From assembly GCA_041395105.1 (NCBI GenBank), contig JAWLBB010000002.1, positions 372,001 to 436,000 on the forward strand: 64,000 bases of DNA, in the 5' to 3' direction. Below the pieces are notes generated by a model. That model had not been told where the DNA came from. It was given only the letters and a program-made list of their open reading frames with translations, and did no database searches. Within the stretch, counting starts at the first letter, position 1, and each line of letters opens with the position of its first letter. The stretch comes from Opitutaceae bacterium (GTDB lineage: Bacteria; Verrucomicrobiota; Verrucomicrobiia; Opitutales; Opitutaceae). Shown one piece after another: positions 8,540 to 17,897 of the stretch. A program made the translations under genes and the position numbers.

Positions 8540-9817
8540 ATGCCACTTACCGAACTCGATTCCGCCCTTCAGAAGCCGGGCGCCGAGGATACCGAGATAC
8601 TCAAGAAGACCCTGCTCGTCATCGACGACGAGGAAGGACCCCGACAGTCCCTGCGGATGGTGTTCAAGAACGACTACCATGTCCACACCGTCGAGTCCGG
8701 GGAGAAGGCGATCGAGTATGTGAGGACCCATCCCGTCCACGCCGCCATTCTCGACATCCGGATGGCCGGGCAATCGGGGATCGAGGTCCTCCGGCAGATC
8801 AAGGCGATCGCCCCGTCCATCGAGGTCATCATGCTGACCGCCTACGAAACCCTCGAGACCGCCCGGCAGGCGATCCGCCTCGGAGCCTGTGATTACCTCA
8901 ACAAACCCTTTGATATCGCCACCATCCGGGAATCCGTCAAGAGGGCGGCCCGTCTGCGCGACATCAGTGACAATATCTCCGCGACTTTCGACCGTTTCAA
9001 TTCCCTGACCAGTGAACTCCAGGACGCCAACCTGCGCGAAGAGATGGCCCGAACCGCGAACGAGATCTACGCCGGCGTCCTGCACGACATCAACAACCCC
9101 CTGACGATCATTTCCGGTTTCGTCGAGATGCTCGAAATGCAGCTTTCCCGCTCCACCGTGGTGTCGGGCTCCGCCCTCGAGGAAGCCCGCGGAAAACTCA
9201 ATATCATCTCCAAGCAGGTCTCCACCTGCGGCGCCATCACCAGCCGCTACCTCAAGCTTCTCAAACGCACCTCCGAGGAAGGCACGACACTCTCCGTCAA
9301 TCAGATCCTTTCGGATCTCATCTCACTCCTCAAGTCGCACCCGGCGATCCACTCGAGCAAACTGGTCGTCAAATCGCTCGAATCCGACCTGCAGACACCG
9401 GTCAACTGCACCGAGTTGCTCCAGGTCCTGATCAACCTGTCGGTCAATGCCTTTCAGAGCACACCGAAGTCCCAGACGGTCGAGGTGTCCGCCACCCGCC
9501 ATGACGAACCGATCGACCTCGCAAGTCTGCCCGATGGTCCGGATACCCATCTGCTCAATCCGGAGCATTTCCTGAATCAGGCCCCGGTTCTCTGCATCAC
9601 CCTGACCGATCAGGGCGACGGCATACCGAGCGACCGCTTTGCCCGTATCTTCGAACCCTACTTCACCACCAAGGGCAGTCAGGGCGGCACCGGCCTGGGC
9701 CTGTCCATCGTGGCCCGATTGATGAAAAACGCCCGGGGAATGGTCTGGCTTCAGAGCCGCCCGGGTGAAGGCACCTGCTTCAAGCTCTTCTTCCCCGCCT
9801 CGAATCCGGAGTCCTGA
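8540..9817 (+). CDS. receiver-histidine kinase hybrid (N-terminal REC, C-terminal HK)
   Basis: This is a 425-residue cytoplasmic protein with an intact N-terminal receiver: acidic pair in LLVIDDEEG, phospho-acceptor Asp72 in ILDIRM, Thr100 and Lys122 in LNKPFD. The second half is a kinase core with His182 in LHDINNPLTIISG, the N box NLSVNAFQST, DQGDGIPSDR, FEPYFTTKG and GTGLGLSIV. A receiver in front of a kinase core is the architecture of PhcR of Ralstonia, which partners the kinase PhcS. It follows the preceding kinase gene by 211 bp, a gap with no other gene, and precedes rmuC by 16 bp. Start ATG 8540. Confidence 0.9.
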   Translation: MPLTELDSALQKPGAEDTEILKKTLLVIDDEEGPRQSLRMVFKNDYHVHTVESGEKAIEYVRTHPVHAAILDIRMAGQSGIEVLRQIKAIAPSIEVIMLTAYETLETARQAIRLGACDYLNKPFDIATIRESVKRAARLRDISDNISATFDRFNSLTSELQDANLREEMARTANEIYAGVLHDINNPLTIISGFVEMLEMQLSRSTVVSGSALEEARGKLNIISKQVSTCGAITSRYLKLLKRTSEEGTTLSVNQILSDLISLLKSHPAIHSSKLVVKSLESDLQTPVNCTELLQVLINLSVNAFQSTPKSQTVEVSATRHDEPIDLASLPDGPDTHLLNPEHFLNQAPVLCITLTDQGDGIPSDRFARIFEPYFTTKGSQGGTGLGLSIVARLMKNARGMVWLQSRPGEGTCFKLFFPASNPES

Positions 9818-9833
9818 CCCACGGACCCTCGCC

Positions 9834-11300
9834 ATGGCGGATCCGGTTCCACTCCTATTGGCATTCCTCGCGGGGGTCTTCATCTCGGGTCTCACCGTCT
9901 GGCTCGCCACCCGCCTGGCCCATCAGAAAGCGCTTTCCGTCCGGGACGGTCAACAGGCGACGACTGACGAGAAAGCCAGGAACCTCGAATCCCGGCTGGA
10001 AGATGCCGACCGGGAACGCGCCGCCCTGATCTCCGAGAATACCCGCCTGCGGGAACGATCGGGTCATCTCGAGCAGGAGATCGCCCGGCTGCAAACGACT
10101 CTCGACAGCGAACGCAAGAACGCCACCGAGAAACTCGCGGCCGTTCAGGATGCCCAGGAAAAGCTCATTGAGAGGTTCAAAGCCCTCTCTGCCGATGCGC
10201 TGCGCGAGAACAACAAGACCTTCCTCGATCTGGCCCAGACCTCCTTCAGCAAGCTGCAGGAAGGTGCCGCCGGCAGCCTCGAGGCCCGGGAAAAGGCGAT
10301 CAGCCAGGTCATTCAGCCTCTCAAGGAATCCCTCAACAAGGTCGACACCCGCATTCAGGACCTCGAAAAAATCCGGGCCGGGGCCTATGCCGGACTCAGC
10401 GAGCAGATCAGGAGTCTCCTGACCACCCAGGGCCAGCTCGAAGCCCAGACGGGCAACCTGGTTCGGGCCCTGCGCGCTCCCGCCATCGGAGGCCGCTGGG
10501 GTGAGATCCAGCTCAAGCGCGTGGTGGAGATGGCTGGAATGGTCGAATACTGCGACTTCACCCAGCAGGACTCGGTCGACACGGAGAGTGGCCGGTTGCG
10601 CCCGGATCTCATCGTCCGCCTGCCCGGCGGCAAACAGATTGTGGTCGATTCCAAAGCCCCCCTCCAGGCTTACCTCAATGCCACCGAATCAGCCGATGAA
10701 GCCGTGAGGTCCGGATTTCTCATCGACCACGCCCGCCAGGTCAAAGTGCATATCGGCAAACTCGGGGCCAAGTCCTACTGGGACCAGTTCCAGCCTGCCC
10801 CCGAATTCGTCGTCCTCTTTCTTCCCGGCGAATCCTTCTTCAGCGCCGCCCTGAGCGTTGATCCGAGCCTCATCGAATCGGGTGTCGACCAGAAGGTCAT
10901 TCTCGCCACCCCGACCACCCTGATCGCCCTGCTGCGTGCCGTCGCCTACGGCTGGAGGCAGGAACAGCTTGCCCGCAATGCCCAGGAAATCAGCAACCTG
11001 GGCCGCGAACTCTACGACCGGATTCGCGTTCTGGCCGCCCACTTTGACGATCTTCGCAAGTCGCTGGACCGATCGGTCAGTTCCTACAACAAGGCGGTCC
11101 GCACCCTCGAGTCCCGGGTCCTCGTCTCCGCCCGCCGCTTCCAGGAACTGGGCAGCGGATCTAACGAGGCCATCCCGGTCATCTCGGCGATCGACCAGGT
11201 GCCCCGCATCATCCAATCCGACGAATTGAACGACAATCCGTCCGACGATGAACTGATGCCGGACGACCGCGACCCGGTCGACCCGGAATCGGACGACTGA
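9834..11300 (+). CDS. rmuC: DNA recombination protein RmuC
   Basis: This is a 488-residue RmuC-family protein, related to nucleases and thought to limit DNA inversions at short inverted repeats. I chose ATG 9834 because it gives an N-terminal membrane anchor (LLLAFLAGVFISGLTVWL) followed by a long coiled coil to about residue 190, the usual RmuC layout. The conserved RmuC core follows: GGRWGEIQLKRVVEMAGM, IVVDSKAPLQAYL and FLPGESFFSAAL. The frame is open back to 9765, inside the preceding kinase gene. The C-terminus is acidic. It ends 7 bp from the convergent flavoprotein gene. Confidence 0.93.
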   Translation: MADPVPLLLAFLAGVFISGLTVWLATRLAHQKALSVRDGQQATTDEKARNLESRLEDADRERAALISENTRLRERSGHLEQEIARLQTTLDSERKNATEKLAAVQDAQEKLIERFKALSADALRENNKTFLDLAQTSFSKLQEGAAGSLEAREKAISQVIQPLKESLNKVDTRIQDLEKIRAGAYAGLSEQIRSLLTTQGQLEAQTGNLVRALRAPAIGGRWGEIQLKRVVEMAGMVEYCDFTQQDSVDTESGRLRPDLIVRLPGGKQIVVDSKAPLQAYLNATESADEAVRSGFLIDHARQVKVHIGKLGAKSYWDQFQPAPEFVVLFLPGESFFSAALSVDPSLIESGVDQKVILATPTTLIALLRAVAYGWRQEQLARNAQEISNLGRELYDRIRVLAAHFDDLRKSLDRSVSSYNKAVRTLESRVLVSARRFQELGSGSNEAIPVISAIDQVPRIIQSDELNDNPSDDELMPDDRDPVDPESDD

Positions 11301-11307
11301 CGACGGA

Positions 11308-12771
11308 CTATCGGTGATCCCAGGGCAACTTCACCTGGATCGGCCGGTGCTTCCAGATCTCGAAGGGCTCGAAGATCTTGCCCGGGTTGAGGATCCCGTT
11401 GGGATCCAGGGCGTCCTTGACCGCCTTCATCGCCGCGATCTCGGCCCGATTCCTGGCCAACTTCAGAAACGGAGTCTTGGCCAGTCCGATACCGTGCTCC
11501 CCCGTGATCGTCCCGCCGAGTTCCACCACCTTTTCCATCAGCCGACGGACCGCCTTGCGGGCCTCCCGGCTCTGGCGGTAATCGTCGCGATCATACATGA
11601 TGTTGACGTGGAAATTGCCATCGGCCGCGTGGCCGAAGGTCGGTGCCTCGAGGCCCGAATCGGTCTGCAGTTCCTCGAGGAACGCATAAAACTCCACCTG
11701 CCGGGCCAGGGGCACCACCACGTCTTCGTTCAATTTGGTGTTTCCCAGTTCAAACATCGCTCCGGAACATTTCCGCCGCACCTGCCAGAGCGCCTCGGCC
11801 GCCCGTTCCGTTCGCGCCTCCCTTGATGCGAGGCCGAACTCCCGTATCCAGTTGTTGACGACCTTGCGGCCCGCGACAAGGTCCCGGGCGGATCCGTCCA
11901 GTTCGACGAGGAGGACCGGCCGGCCGGGATGGTCCTTGAAAAAGACCGAGTCGGTGGCCCGCTCGGCACAGAGCACGCTGCGCCGGTCGAGGAACTCCAC
12001 GATCGACGGAAAGATCCGGGTGGCGAGCAGACGGCGGACCGCCCCGAGGGCCGCGCCTTCATCCGGAAAGGCGACCAGAACGGTCCAGCGCCGGTCCGGC
12101 TTGGGCAGGAGTCTGAGGATCGCCCCGGTGACCACCCCGAGGGTTCCTTCACTGCCGATCCAGAGATCCCTCAGATTGTAACCACAAGCGAACTTCCGGT
12201 AGTGGCCGCCCCACTCGACATAGTCGCCGGTCGGGAGAAAGCCGCGCAGGGAGAGAACGAAATCACGGGTCACGCCGTACTTGGCGCCACGCATGCCCCC
12301 CGCGTTGCAGGCGATGGTGCCACCGATGGTCGCATAAGCCTTGGATGAGGGATCGGGCGGATAGAACCAGCCGGCGGCCTCGACTTCGGTCTGGATATCC
12401 GCGATCCGCACGCCCGGATCCACGTCGATGAGGCCCTGCTCGGCATCCAGCCGGGTCGTTCTCCAGCCGGACAGGTCGATGACCCAGCCCCCGCGAAGCG
12501 GCGAGGCCGAACCGGTCAGGCTCGAGCCCCCACCCCGCACCGTGACCGGCACTTTCATCCGGTTGGCCAGTCGAAGCACCCGTCCGACGTCATCCCGGTC
12601 CCTTGGCACGATGACCGCTTCCGGGACAAAGGACAGCTTGCTCCCGTCGAAGGACGCGGCGAAACAGGCTTCGTCGTCAAAACGCGCGGCCGGACCGACC
12701 GCCCGCCGAAGGCGTCGGGACCTTTCCTTGGCGGTCGACCCGCTGGCATTGCGTGGGCTCATGAACTCCAT
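11308..12771 (-). CDS. glcD: FAD-binding oxidase, glycolate oxidase GlcD / D-lactate dehydrogenase type
   Basis: This is a 487-residue flavoprotein of the FAD-binding_4 plus FAD-oxidase_C family, which oxidises 2-hydroxy acids such as glycolate or D-lactate. The FAD site shows VTVRGGGSSLTGSASPL and GGTIACNAGGMRGAKYG; the C-terminal domain has the family signature GTITGEHGIGLAKTPFL. The length fits the stand-alone GlcD subunit, without an iron-sulphur extension. No GlcE or GlcF gene is adjacent, so the exact substrate and electron acceptor are open. Starts at ATG 12771 or at the fourth codon. An SLC10-type carrier gene lies 83 bp upstream on the same strand and could import an organic acid, which is speculation. 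Confidence 0.88.
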   Translation of the reverse strand: MEFMSPRNASGSTAKERSRRLRRAVGPAARFDDEACFAASFDGSKLSFVPEAVIVPRDRDDVGRVLRLANRMKVPVTVRGGGSSLTGSASPLRGGWVIDLSGWRTTRLDAEQGLIDVDPGVRIADIQTEVEAAGWFYPPDPSSKAYATIGGTIACNAGGMRGAKYGVTRDFVLSLRGFLPTGDYVEWGGHYRKFACGYNLRDLWIGSEGTLGVVTGAILRLLPKPDRRWTVLVAFPDEGAALGAVRRLLATRIFPSIVEFLDRRSVLCAERATDSVFFKDHPGRPVLLVELDGSARDLVAGRKVVNNWIREFGLASREARTERAAEALWQVRRKCSGAMFELGNTKLNEDVVVPLARQVEFYAFLEELQTDSGLEAPTFGHAADGNFHVNIMYDRDDYRQSREARKAVRRLMEKVVELGGTITGEHGIGLAKTPFLKLARNRAEIAAMKAVKDALDPNGILNPGKIFEPFEIWKHRPIQVKLPWDHR

Positions 12772-12854
12772 TGGAGCAAAATCCGTCCCCTTGGGAAATC
12801 AATTCCTCAATCGGATTCGTTTCCACCTCCGGAAACCACCGGCTTCCCGGTTCC

Positions 12855-13832
12855 TCATCCCCGCATCCGCTGAAAGCGTCCGATCAGCACCCCCCCCACG
12901 ATCAATTGCAGAGGGTGGTAAAGCATGATGGGCAGGAGAATCAGGCCGAGTCCCGGATGAGCGGCGAAGATGAGCTTGGCCATGGGGACGCCCGCCGCGA
13001 GGGTTTTGTGGGAACCACAGAAGACAACCGCGGGGGAATCCGGAATCGGCACCCCGAAAAAACGCACCGCACCCAGCACCAGGATCATGACGCACGCGAA
13101 ATACAGGACAACCAGCCCGGTCGCGCCAAGCGTGACCCCGGCGCCGGTTTGACCCCAAAATCCGGATACAACGGACTCGCAGAAGGAAGTGTAGACGATG
13201 AAGAGCACGATCAGGCTGCTCACCGTCCCGAACTGCTTCCTGCGCCGGTCCGCCCACTGGTGAAGCCGCCGCCGAAGGATCTGCCCGAGGCACAGGGGAA
13301 GCAGGATGAGCAGGGCGATCTTCAGAATGACCGGACCGAGGGAGAAATGAGTTCCCTGCACCTGAGCGAAAGCGGACACCCAAAGCGGGGTCAGGAGGAT
13401 TCCCCCCAGGTTTGAAAGGGTCGTATTGACAAGGGCGAGGGTCACATTCCCGCCGGCCAGGGTGGTGAAAACCAGGGCGGACGAGATGGTGGTGGGCAGG
13501 GCTCCCAGGAAAACGAATCCGATGGCAAGATCGGGCGGGAGAAGACGGCCGGCGGCCACGGTCAAGCCGATCGCGACAAGGGGGGTGATCCCGAAGATGA
13601 AGATCTGGATAAGCAGGTGCAGCCGCCAGCGCACCAGGCCCTGCCAGACCTGCTCGGAGGCAAGTGTCAATCCCTGCAGGAGGAAGATCAGGATGACTCC
13701 GCCATTGACCAACCCCCCGATCGGCAGCCCGCCGCCTCCGGAACCGCCGTTCGGGAAGACCCAGGCGAGCAACACGGCAAGGACCAGGCCGAGGAGAAAC
13801 CAATTGCGGCGAATCCAATTCGAGGAAATCAT
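12855..13832 (-). CDS. bile acid:sodium symporter family transporter (SLC10A7-like)
   Basis: This is a 325-residue integral membrane protein with about ten hydrophobic segments, starting NWIRRNWFLLGLVLAVLLAW. The conserved core reads GALPTTISSALVFTTLAGGN, followed by NTTLSNLGGILLTPLW, and later FCGSHKTLAAGVPMAKLIF. These are typical of the SBF-like branch (YfeH, SLC10A7). The family carries organic anions with sodium, but bacterial substrates are mostly unknown. It lies between murJ (18 bp upstream) and the GlcD-like gene on the same strand, so it may be cotranscribed with either. Confidence 0.88.
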   Translation of the reverse strand: MISSNWIRRNWFLLGLVLAVLLAWVFPNGGSGGGGLPIGGLVNGGVILIFLLQGLTLASEQVWQGLVRWRLHLLIQIFIFGITPLVAIGLTVAAGRLLPPDLAIGFVFLGALPTTISSALVFTTLAGGNVTLALVNTTLSNLGGILLTPLWVSAFAQVQGTHFSLGPVILKIALLILLPLCLGQILRRRLHQWADRRRKQFGTVSSLIVLFIVYTSFCESVVSGFWGQTGAGVTLGATGLVVLYFACVMILVLGAVRFFGVPIPDSPAVVFCGSHKTLAAGVPMAKLIFAAHPGLGLILLPIMLYHPLQLIVGGVLIGRFQRMRG

Positions 13833-13850
13833 GATACAATCCGAGGCGGG

Positions 13851-15452
13851 TCAGGAATCCATTCCATCGGCGACGTCCGGTTGACGTCGGCGGCCCGACT
13901 TCAGCCTCTTGAGAAACACCGCGAACACCTTGCGTTCGTCGCGTCCAATCATCCAGAGGACTCCGCCATAGACTGCGGCACCGGCCGGGATGAGCAGCAG
14001 AAGCGACAGAAGATCGGCCGCCATCGTGCCCAGGTTTTTTTCCAGCCCGAGCAGGCACGACCAGAGGACCGCAGCCATGACCGCGCCGGCAAGGACCTGC
14101 CGCAGGACGATACGGATCAGTGGGCGGAAACCGAAACCGGGGCGATGGCGACTCATCATGATCTGCAGAAGGACCGTCTGGACCACGATGGCGCAATTGC
14201 TGGCCAGGGCGAGGCCGAGGGTACTGAAGCGGTGCATCAGGAGCAGACTTAGGATCAGGTTGAGGACGAAACCGACCCCCGCCATCCGCACCGGTGTCGC
14301 CATGTCCTTGAACGCGTTGAAGGCACGGGTCAGCAGGATGACGTAGGAATAGAACGGCAGACCGAGCCCGAATACGACGATGATGGGCATCATCGCCGCG
14401 GTATCCGAAGAGAGAAAGGCGCCGCGCTCGAACAGCAGGCGGATCACCGGTTCCCGCAGGACGATGATGCCCAGGCAGGCGGGAATGGCCAGAGCCAGGG
14501 TCAGGATCATTCCCCGCCGAAAGGCCGCCTGCATCGCTTGATGGTCACCCCGGGCGGCGAAACGCGAGATCTCCGGAAAGACAACCGTGGCGATGGCGAC
14601 GGTGAAGATGCCCAGCGGCACCTCCATCTGCCGATTGGCCAGATAAAGGAGCGTCGCCGCGGAGTCGTTGAGGGAAAAAGCCAATCCACGGGAAATCAGG
14701 ATATTGACCTGAAAGATCGATGCCCCGATCAATCCCGGCCCCATCAGTCGGATGATCTCCTGCACCCTTGCCGACTTGGTAAACCGCCAGGAAGGGCGCC
14801 ATCCCAGGCGCCAGAGGCAATAGCCGGGAATCACACATTGGAGGAATCCTCCGAAGAGCACCCCGGCACAGAGCCAGTAGATGCGTTCAGAAGGTTCATC
14901 GGTCACGGCAAGCCCGATGCCCCCGAGAAGGACGATAATCGACAGATTAAGCCAAACCGCAGTCAGGGCCGGGATGACGAACCGATTCAGTGCATTGAGA
15001 GCCGCGGCAAAGGCCGCCGCAAGGCAGATGAATACAAGATAAGGAAACAGGATCGCAGTCAGCTCCGCCGCCACCGACCAGCGCTGCGAGAGCTCACTCG
15101 ACCGACTCACCACCCAGGCCGCCGTCATGGCCAGGGCGGCCAGGCCGCCGGTCAGCACGAAGAGGCGTGTCACCACCTGGCTGAGCAGTTCGAACGCACC
15201 CGGCCTTCCCTTCTCCTCCAACGCCTCGCTGAAGACCGGAATGAAGGCGGCGGTCAGCGCGCCCTCGCCGAGCAGACGCCGGAAAAGGTTGGGCAGGGTG
15301 AACGCCGTGATGAAGGCCGAATTCAGGATCCCGGCGCCAAACACCGCAGTCGTCAGCATATCTCGCATCAGGCCGAGAACGCGGGACAGGATGGTGGAAA
15401 CCGAAACGAGCCCGATTCGCTCGAGACTGCTGGACATTGAAAAAGTTGTCAT
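13851..15452 (-). CDS. murJ: lipid II flippase MurJ
   Basis: This is a 533-residue MurJ (MviN) protein with about 14 membrane segments, which moves lipid II across the inner membrane for peptidoglycan synthesis. Family features include SVSTILSRVLGLMRDML near the N-terminus, FTLPNLFRRLLGEGALTAAF, and LANRQMEVPLGIFTVAIATV. The frame stays open to 15881, but that extension is Arg/Ser-rich and overlaps the divergent pta gene. ATG 15452 gives the normal MurJ N-terminus. It lies outside the dcw cluster here. A basic tail of about 15 residues ends the protein. Confidence 0.93.
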   Translation of the reverse strand: MTTFSMSSSLERIGLVSVSTILSRVLGLMRDMLTTAVFGAGILNSAFITAFTLPNLFRRLLGEGALTAAFIPVFSEALEEKGRPGAFELLSQVVTRLFVLTGGLAALAMTAAWVVSRSSELSQRWSVAAELTAILFPYLVFICLAAAFAAALNALNRFVIPALTAVWLNLSIIVLLGGIGLAVTDEPSERIYWLCAGVLFGGFLQCVIPGYCLWRLGWRPSWRFTKSARVQEIIRLMGPGLIGASIFQVNILISRGLAFSLNDSAATLLYLANRQMEVPLGIFTVAIATVVFPEISRFAARGDHQAMQAAFRRGMILTLALAIPACLGIIVLREPVIRLLFERGAFLSSDTAAMMPIIVVFGLGLPFYSYVILLTRAFNAFKDMATPVRMAGVGFVLNLILSLLLMHRFSTLGLALASNCAIVVQTVLLQIMMSRHRPGFGFRPLIRIVLRQVLAGAVMAAVLWSCLLGLEKNLGTMAADLLSLLLLIPAGAAVYGGVLWMIGRDERKVFAVFLKRLKSGRRRQPDVADGMDS

Positions 15453-15576
15453 CACGGGACCCCGGGGAAGCAAGCACGAAGAAATCCCCCAAAGGCCCGG
15501 ACCCCCAAGGCCGGACCCCCGAATCCCGGTAACCTGACGTTGACGGCCGGTGGGCGGGAACTCAATCTGCCCGCCG

Positions 15577-16605
15577 ATGCCCCTGATCGAATCACTGGTC
15601 GAAAAACTCCAGCGACATCCCAAACGCTTCGTTTTTCCGGAAGGAAGCGACCCGCGTATCATGCAGGCCGCCCGACAGATTGTATCCCGGCAGATGGGGG
15701 TTCCCATCCTATTGGGTGACCGGTCAGCCATCAAGCAGACGGCCGCGCGCCTGAGCATCAACCTCTCGGGAATTCGCCTGCTTGAGCCGACCCGGAGTGA
15801 TGATTTTGAGGCCTTTACCGCCAGGTACCTCAGCCTTCGCAGCGCCAAGGGCGTCCAGCTGGACGAGGCGCGGCAGATCATGGCCGATCCAAATTTCTAC
15901 GCGACGATGATGCTGGCCGAGAATCGGGTCGAGGCCCTGATTTCCGGGGCGACGCGATCTGCCTCGAGCGCTCTGCGGCCGCTTTTTCAGATTATTCCCC
16001 GCCAGCCGGGGGTCCAATCAGCCTCATCCCTTCTGGTGCTCGATTTCGAGGGCAAGGGTGTCGGAATCGGCGGCGTGCTCTTCCTCGGGGACTGCGGTGT
16101 CCTGCCTGAGCCGACCGCCACACAACTGGCGGATATCGCCGTGACAACCGCGACCCTCGCCCACCACCTGACCAATGCCCTCCCCCGGGTGGCCATGCTC
16201 AGTTTCTCCACCCGGGGCAGCTCCAACCACCCCTCGGTCGAACGGATCCGCGAGGCCACCCGCCTCGCCCGGGCCAAGGCCGGCGTGCTCGGTTTTGAGA
16301 TCGCCATCGAGGGCGAGATCCAGGTGGACGCCGCCCTCGACGCGGCCACTGCCCTGAACAAGGGGGTCGAAGGGCCGGTCGGCGGCCAGGCCAACGTCCT
16401 GATTTTTCCCGATCTGAACAGCGGAAACACTGCTTCGAAACTGGTGCAGATCATGACCGGCGCCAACTCCTACGGGCAGATTCTCACCGGGCTTTCCAAA
16501 CCGGCCGCAGAGATCAGCCGGGGTGCCAGCGCCCACGACATCCTGGGAGCCGCCGCCATCGTTGGTTGCCAAGCGATCGACCGCGTTCTGCTCTATGGAA
16601 ATTGA
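15577..16605 (+). CDS. pta: phosphate acetyltransferase, catalytic-domain-only form
   Basis: This is a 342-residue protein that interconverts acetyl-CoA and acetyl phosphate. It consists only of the PTA_PTB domain: VFPEGSDPRIMQAA at the start, LAENRVEALISGAT, LSFSTRGSSNHPSVERI, EGEIQVDAALDA and the C-terminal MTGANSYGQILTGLSKPAAE. This is the short form (about 330 residues), unlike the 700-residue E. coli enzyme. ATG 15577 fits the family start (MPLIESLVEKL); the frame is open to 15550. The next gene encodes domains that are N-terminal in long Pta. No ackA is in the window. Confidence 0.93.
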   Translation: MPLIESLVEKLQRHPKRFVFPEGSDPRIMQAARQIVSRQMGVPILLGDRSAIKQTAARLSINLSGIRLLEPTRSDDFEAFTARYLSLRSAKGVQLDEARQIMADPNFYATMMLAENRVEALISGATRSASSALRPLFQIIPRQPGVQSASSLLVLDFEGKGVGIGGVLFLGDCGVLPEPTATQLADIAVTTATLAHHLTNALPRVAMLSFSTRGSSNHPSVERIREATRLARAKAGVLGFEIAIEGEIQVDAALDAATALNKGVEGPVGGQANVLIFPDLNSGNTASKLVQIMTGANSYGQILTGLSKPAAEISRGASAHDILGAAAIVGCQAIDRVLLYGN

Positions 16606-16618
16606 GTCTGGGCCGGAA

Positions 16619-17827
16619 ATGACTTCCATGGCGTCTACTGGAATCACTCCCGGACCCTCCCCAGCCGGAAAGGATACGCCGAAACAGGAATTCCGAGAGT
16701 CACCCGGGCTGCTTACGCGCTCCACCAACGTGGAGACCAAGCGCCTCTACGTGGCGGCGACCCGGATGAACGACGGCAAGACGACAACCTGTCTCGGCCT
16801 GTTCGAGGCGATGGGTACCCGCTTCCCGCGGATCGGCTTCATCAAACCCGTAGGCCAGCGCTTCGTCCATGTGGACGGTCATATTGTCGATGAGGATTCC
16901 TACCTCCTTGAACGGACCTACAATGTCCGGGTTCCCATCGAAAGCATGAGCCCGATCGCGGTCGACGCGACCTTTACCCGGCGCTTCCTCGAAGACCCCG
17001 AAGGCGTCCGACCGGGACTCGTCGATCGGATCTGCCGTGCTTTCGACCGGGTTTCCTGGGAAAAGGATTTCACCCTGATTGAAGGAACCGGTCACGCCGG
17101 CGTCGGTGCGGTCTTCGACCTGTCCAATGCCAGGGTTGCCCGCCTGCTTGACGCCAAGGTCCTCATCGTGGCCCAGGGGGGGATCGGCCGGCCAGTCGAT
17201 GAGATCGCGCTGAACAAGGCACTCTTTGACCATGAAGGAGTCGAAGTCATCGGGGCCGTGCTGAACAAAGTCCACCCGGAGAAGCTGGAGATGATCTCCG
17301 AGGTCACCGGCCGGGGCCTGAAGCGGCTCGGCATCGACCTGCTTGGTGTCCTGCCCAATCAGCAGGTGCTGACCGCTCCCAATCTCTCCGAGATCGCCAA
17401 GGCGATCGACGGCCGCTGGATCAACGCGAAGAATTGCGGCCAGGACCAGCGCATCCTTCGGGTCATCGTGGGAGCCATGACTGCGGAGAGTATCATCGAT
17501 TCCCTCAGGCCGGGTGTTCTTCTGATCACCCCGGGGGATCGCGACGATATCATCCTGGCCGCCATCGCCTGCTCGGGTCTGGCCGGCCATCGCGTCGCCT
17601 CGGGCATCGTGCTCACCCGCGATATCATGCCCAACCCCCGCCTGATGGAACTGCTCGGGCAGACCTCGATCCCAGTCATCGCCGCTGACGGCGACAGCTA
17701 CACCATCGCCTCAAGGATCAATCGAATGACCGTCAAGACCCAGCCGCAGGACAGCGACAAGATTCCCGTCATCAAACGAATGATCACCGAAAACGTCGAT
17801 CTGACCCGGCTGGTGGAGCGCCTTTGA
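16619..17827 (+). CDS. P-loop / DRTGG-domain protein related to the N-terminal half of long Pta
   Basis: This is a protein of about 402 residues. The first 210 residues are a BioD-like P-loop domain with KRLYVAATRMNDGKTTTCLG and EGTGHAGVG; the last 120 are a DRTGG-type domain (VGAMTAESIIDSLRPG, LLITPGDRDDIILAAI). Both domains occur at the N-terminus of E. coli-type phosphotransacetylase, where they have regulatory roles. Here they form a separate gene directly after pta. The start is uncertain: ATG 16619 lies 14 nt after the pta stop behind GGCCGGAA; ATG 16595 would overlap pta. The conserved part begins at about residue 40. It may regulate Pta, which is inference. Confidence 0.83.
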   Translation: MTSMASTGITPGPSPAGKDTPKQEFRESPGLLTRSTNVETKRLYVAATRMNDGKTTTCLGLFEAMGTRFPRIGFIKPVGQRFVHVDGHIVDEDSYLLERTYNVRVPIESMSPIAVDATFTRRFLEDPEGVRPGLVDRICRAFDRVSWEKDFTLIEGTGHAGVGAVFDLSNARVARLLDAKVLIVAQGGIGRPVDEIALNKALFDHEGVEVIGAVLNKVHPEKLEMISEVTGRGLKRLGIDLLGVLPNQQVLTAPNLSEIAKAIDGRWINAKNCGQDQRILRVIVGAMTAESIIDSLRPGVLLITPGDRDDIILAAIACSGLAGHRVASGIVLTRDIMPNPRLMELLGQTSIPVIAADGDSYTIASRINRMTVKTQPQDSDKIPVIKRMITENVDLTRLVERL

Positions 17828-17897
17828 ACACGGTCACGTCCCGACAGCGGTTCACCGCTGCCCCTTCAAACCGGAAGAGAATCCAACCGGGCTTCCC

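Noticed and set aside
15453..15881. Extension of the MurJ frame by 143 codons
   Set aside because: It overlaps the divergent pta start and reads as Arg/Ser-rich noise; MurJ proteins begin at the chosen ATG.
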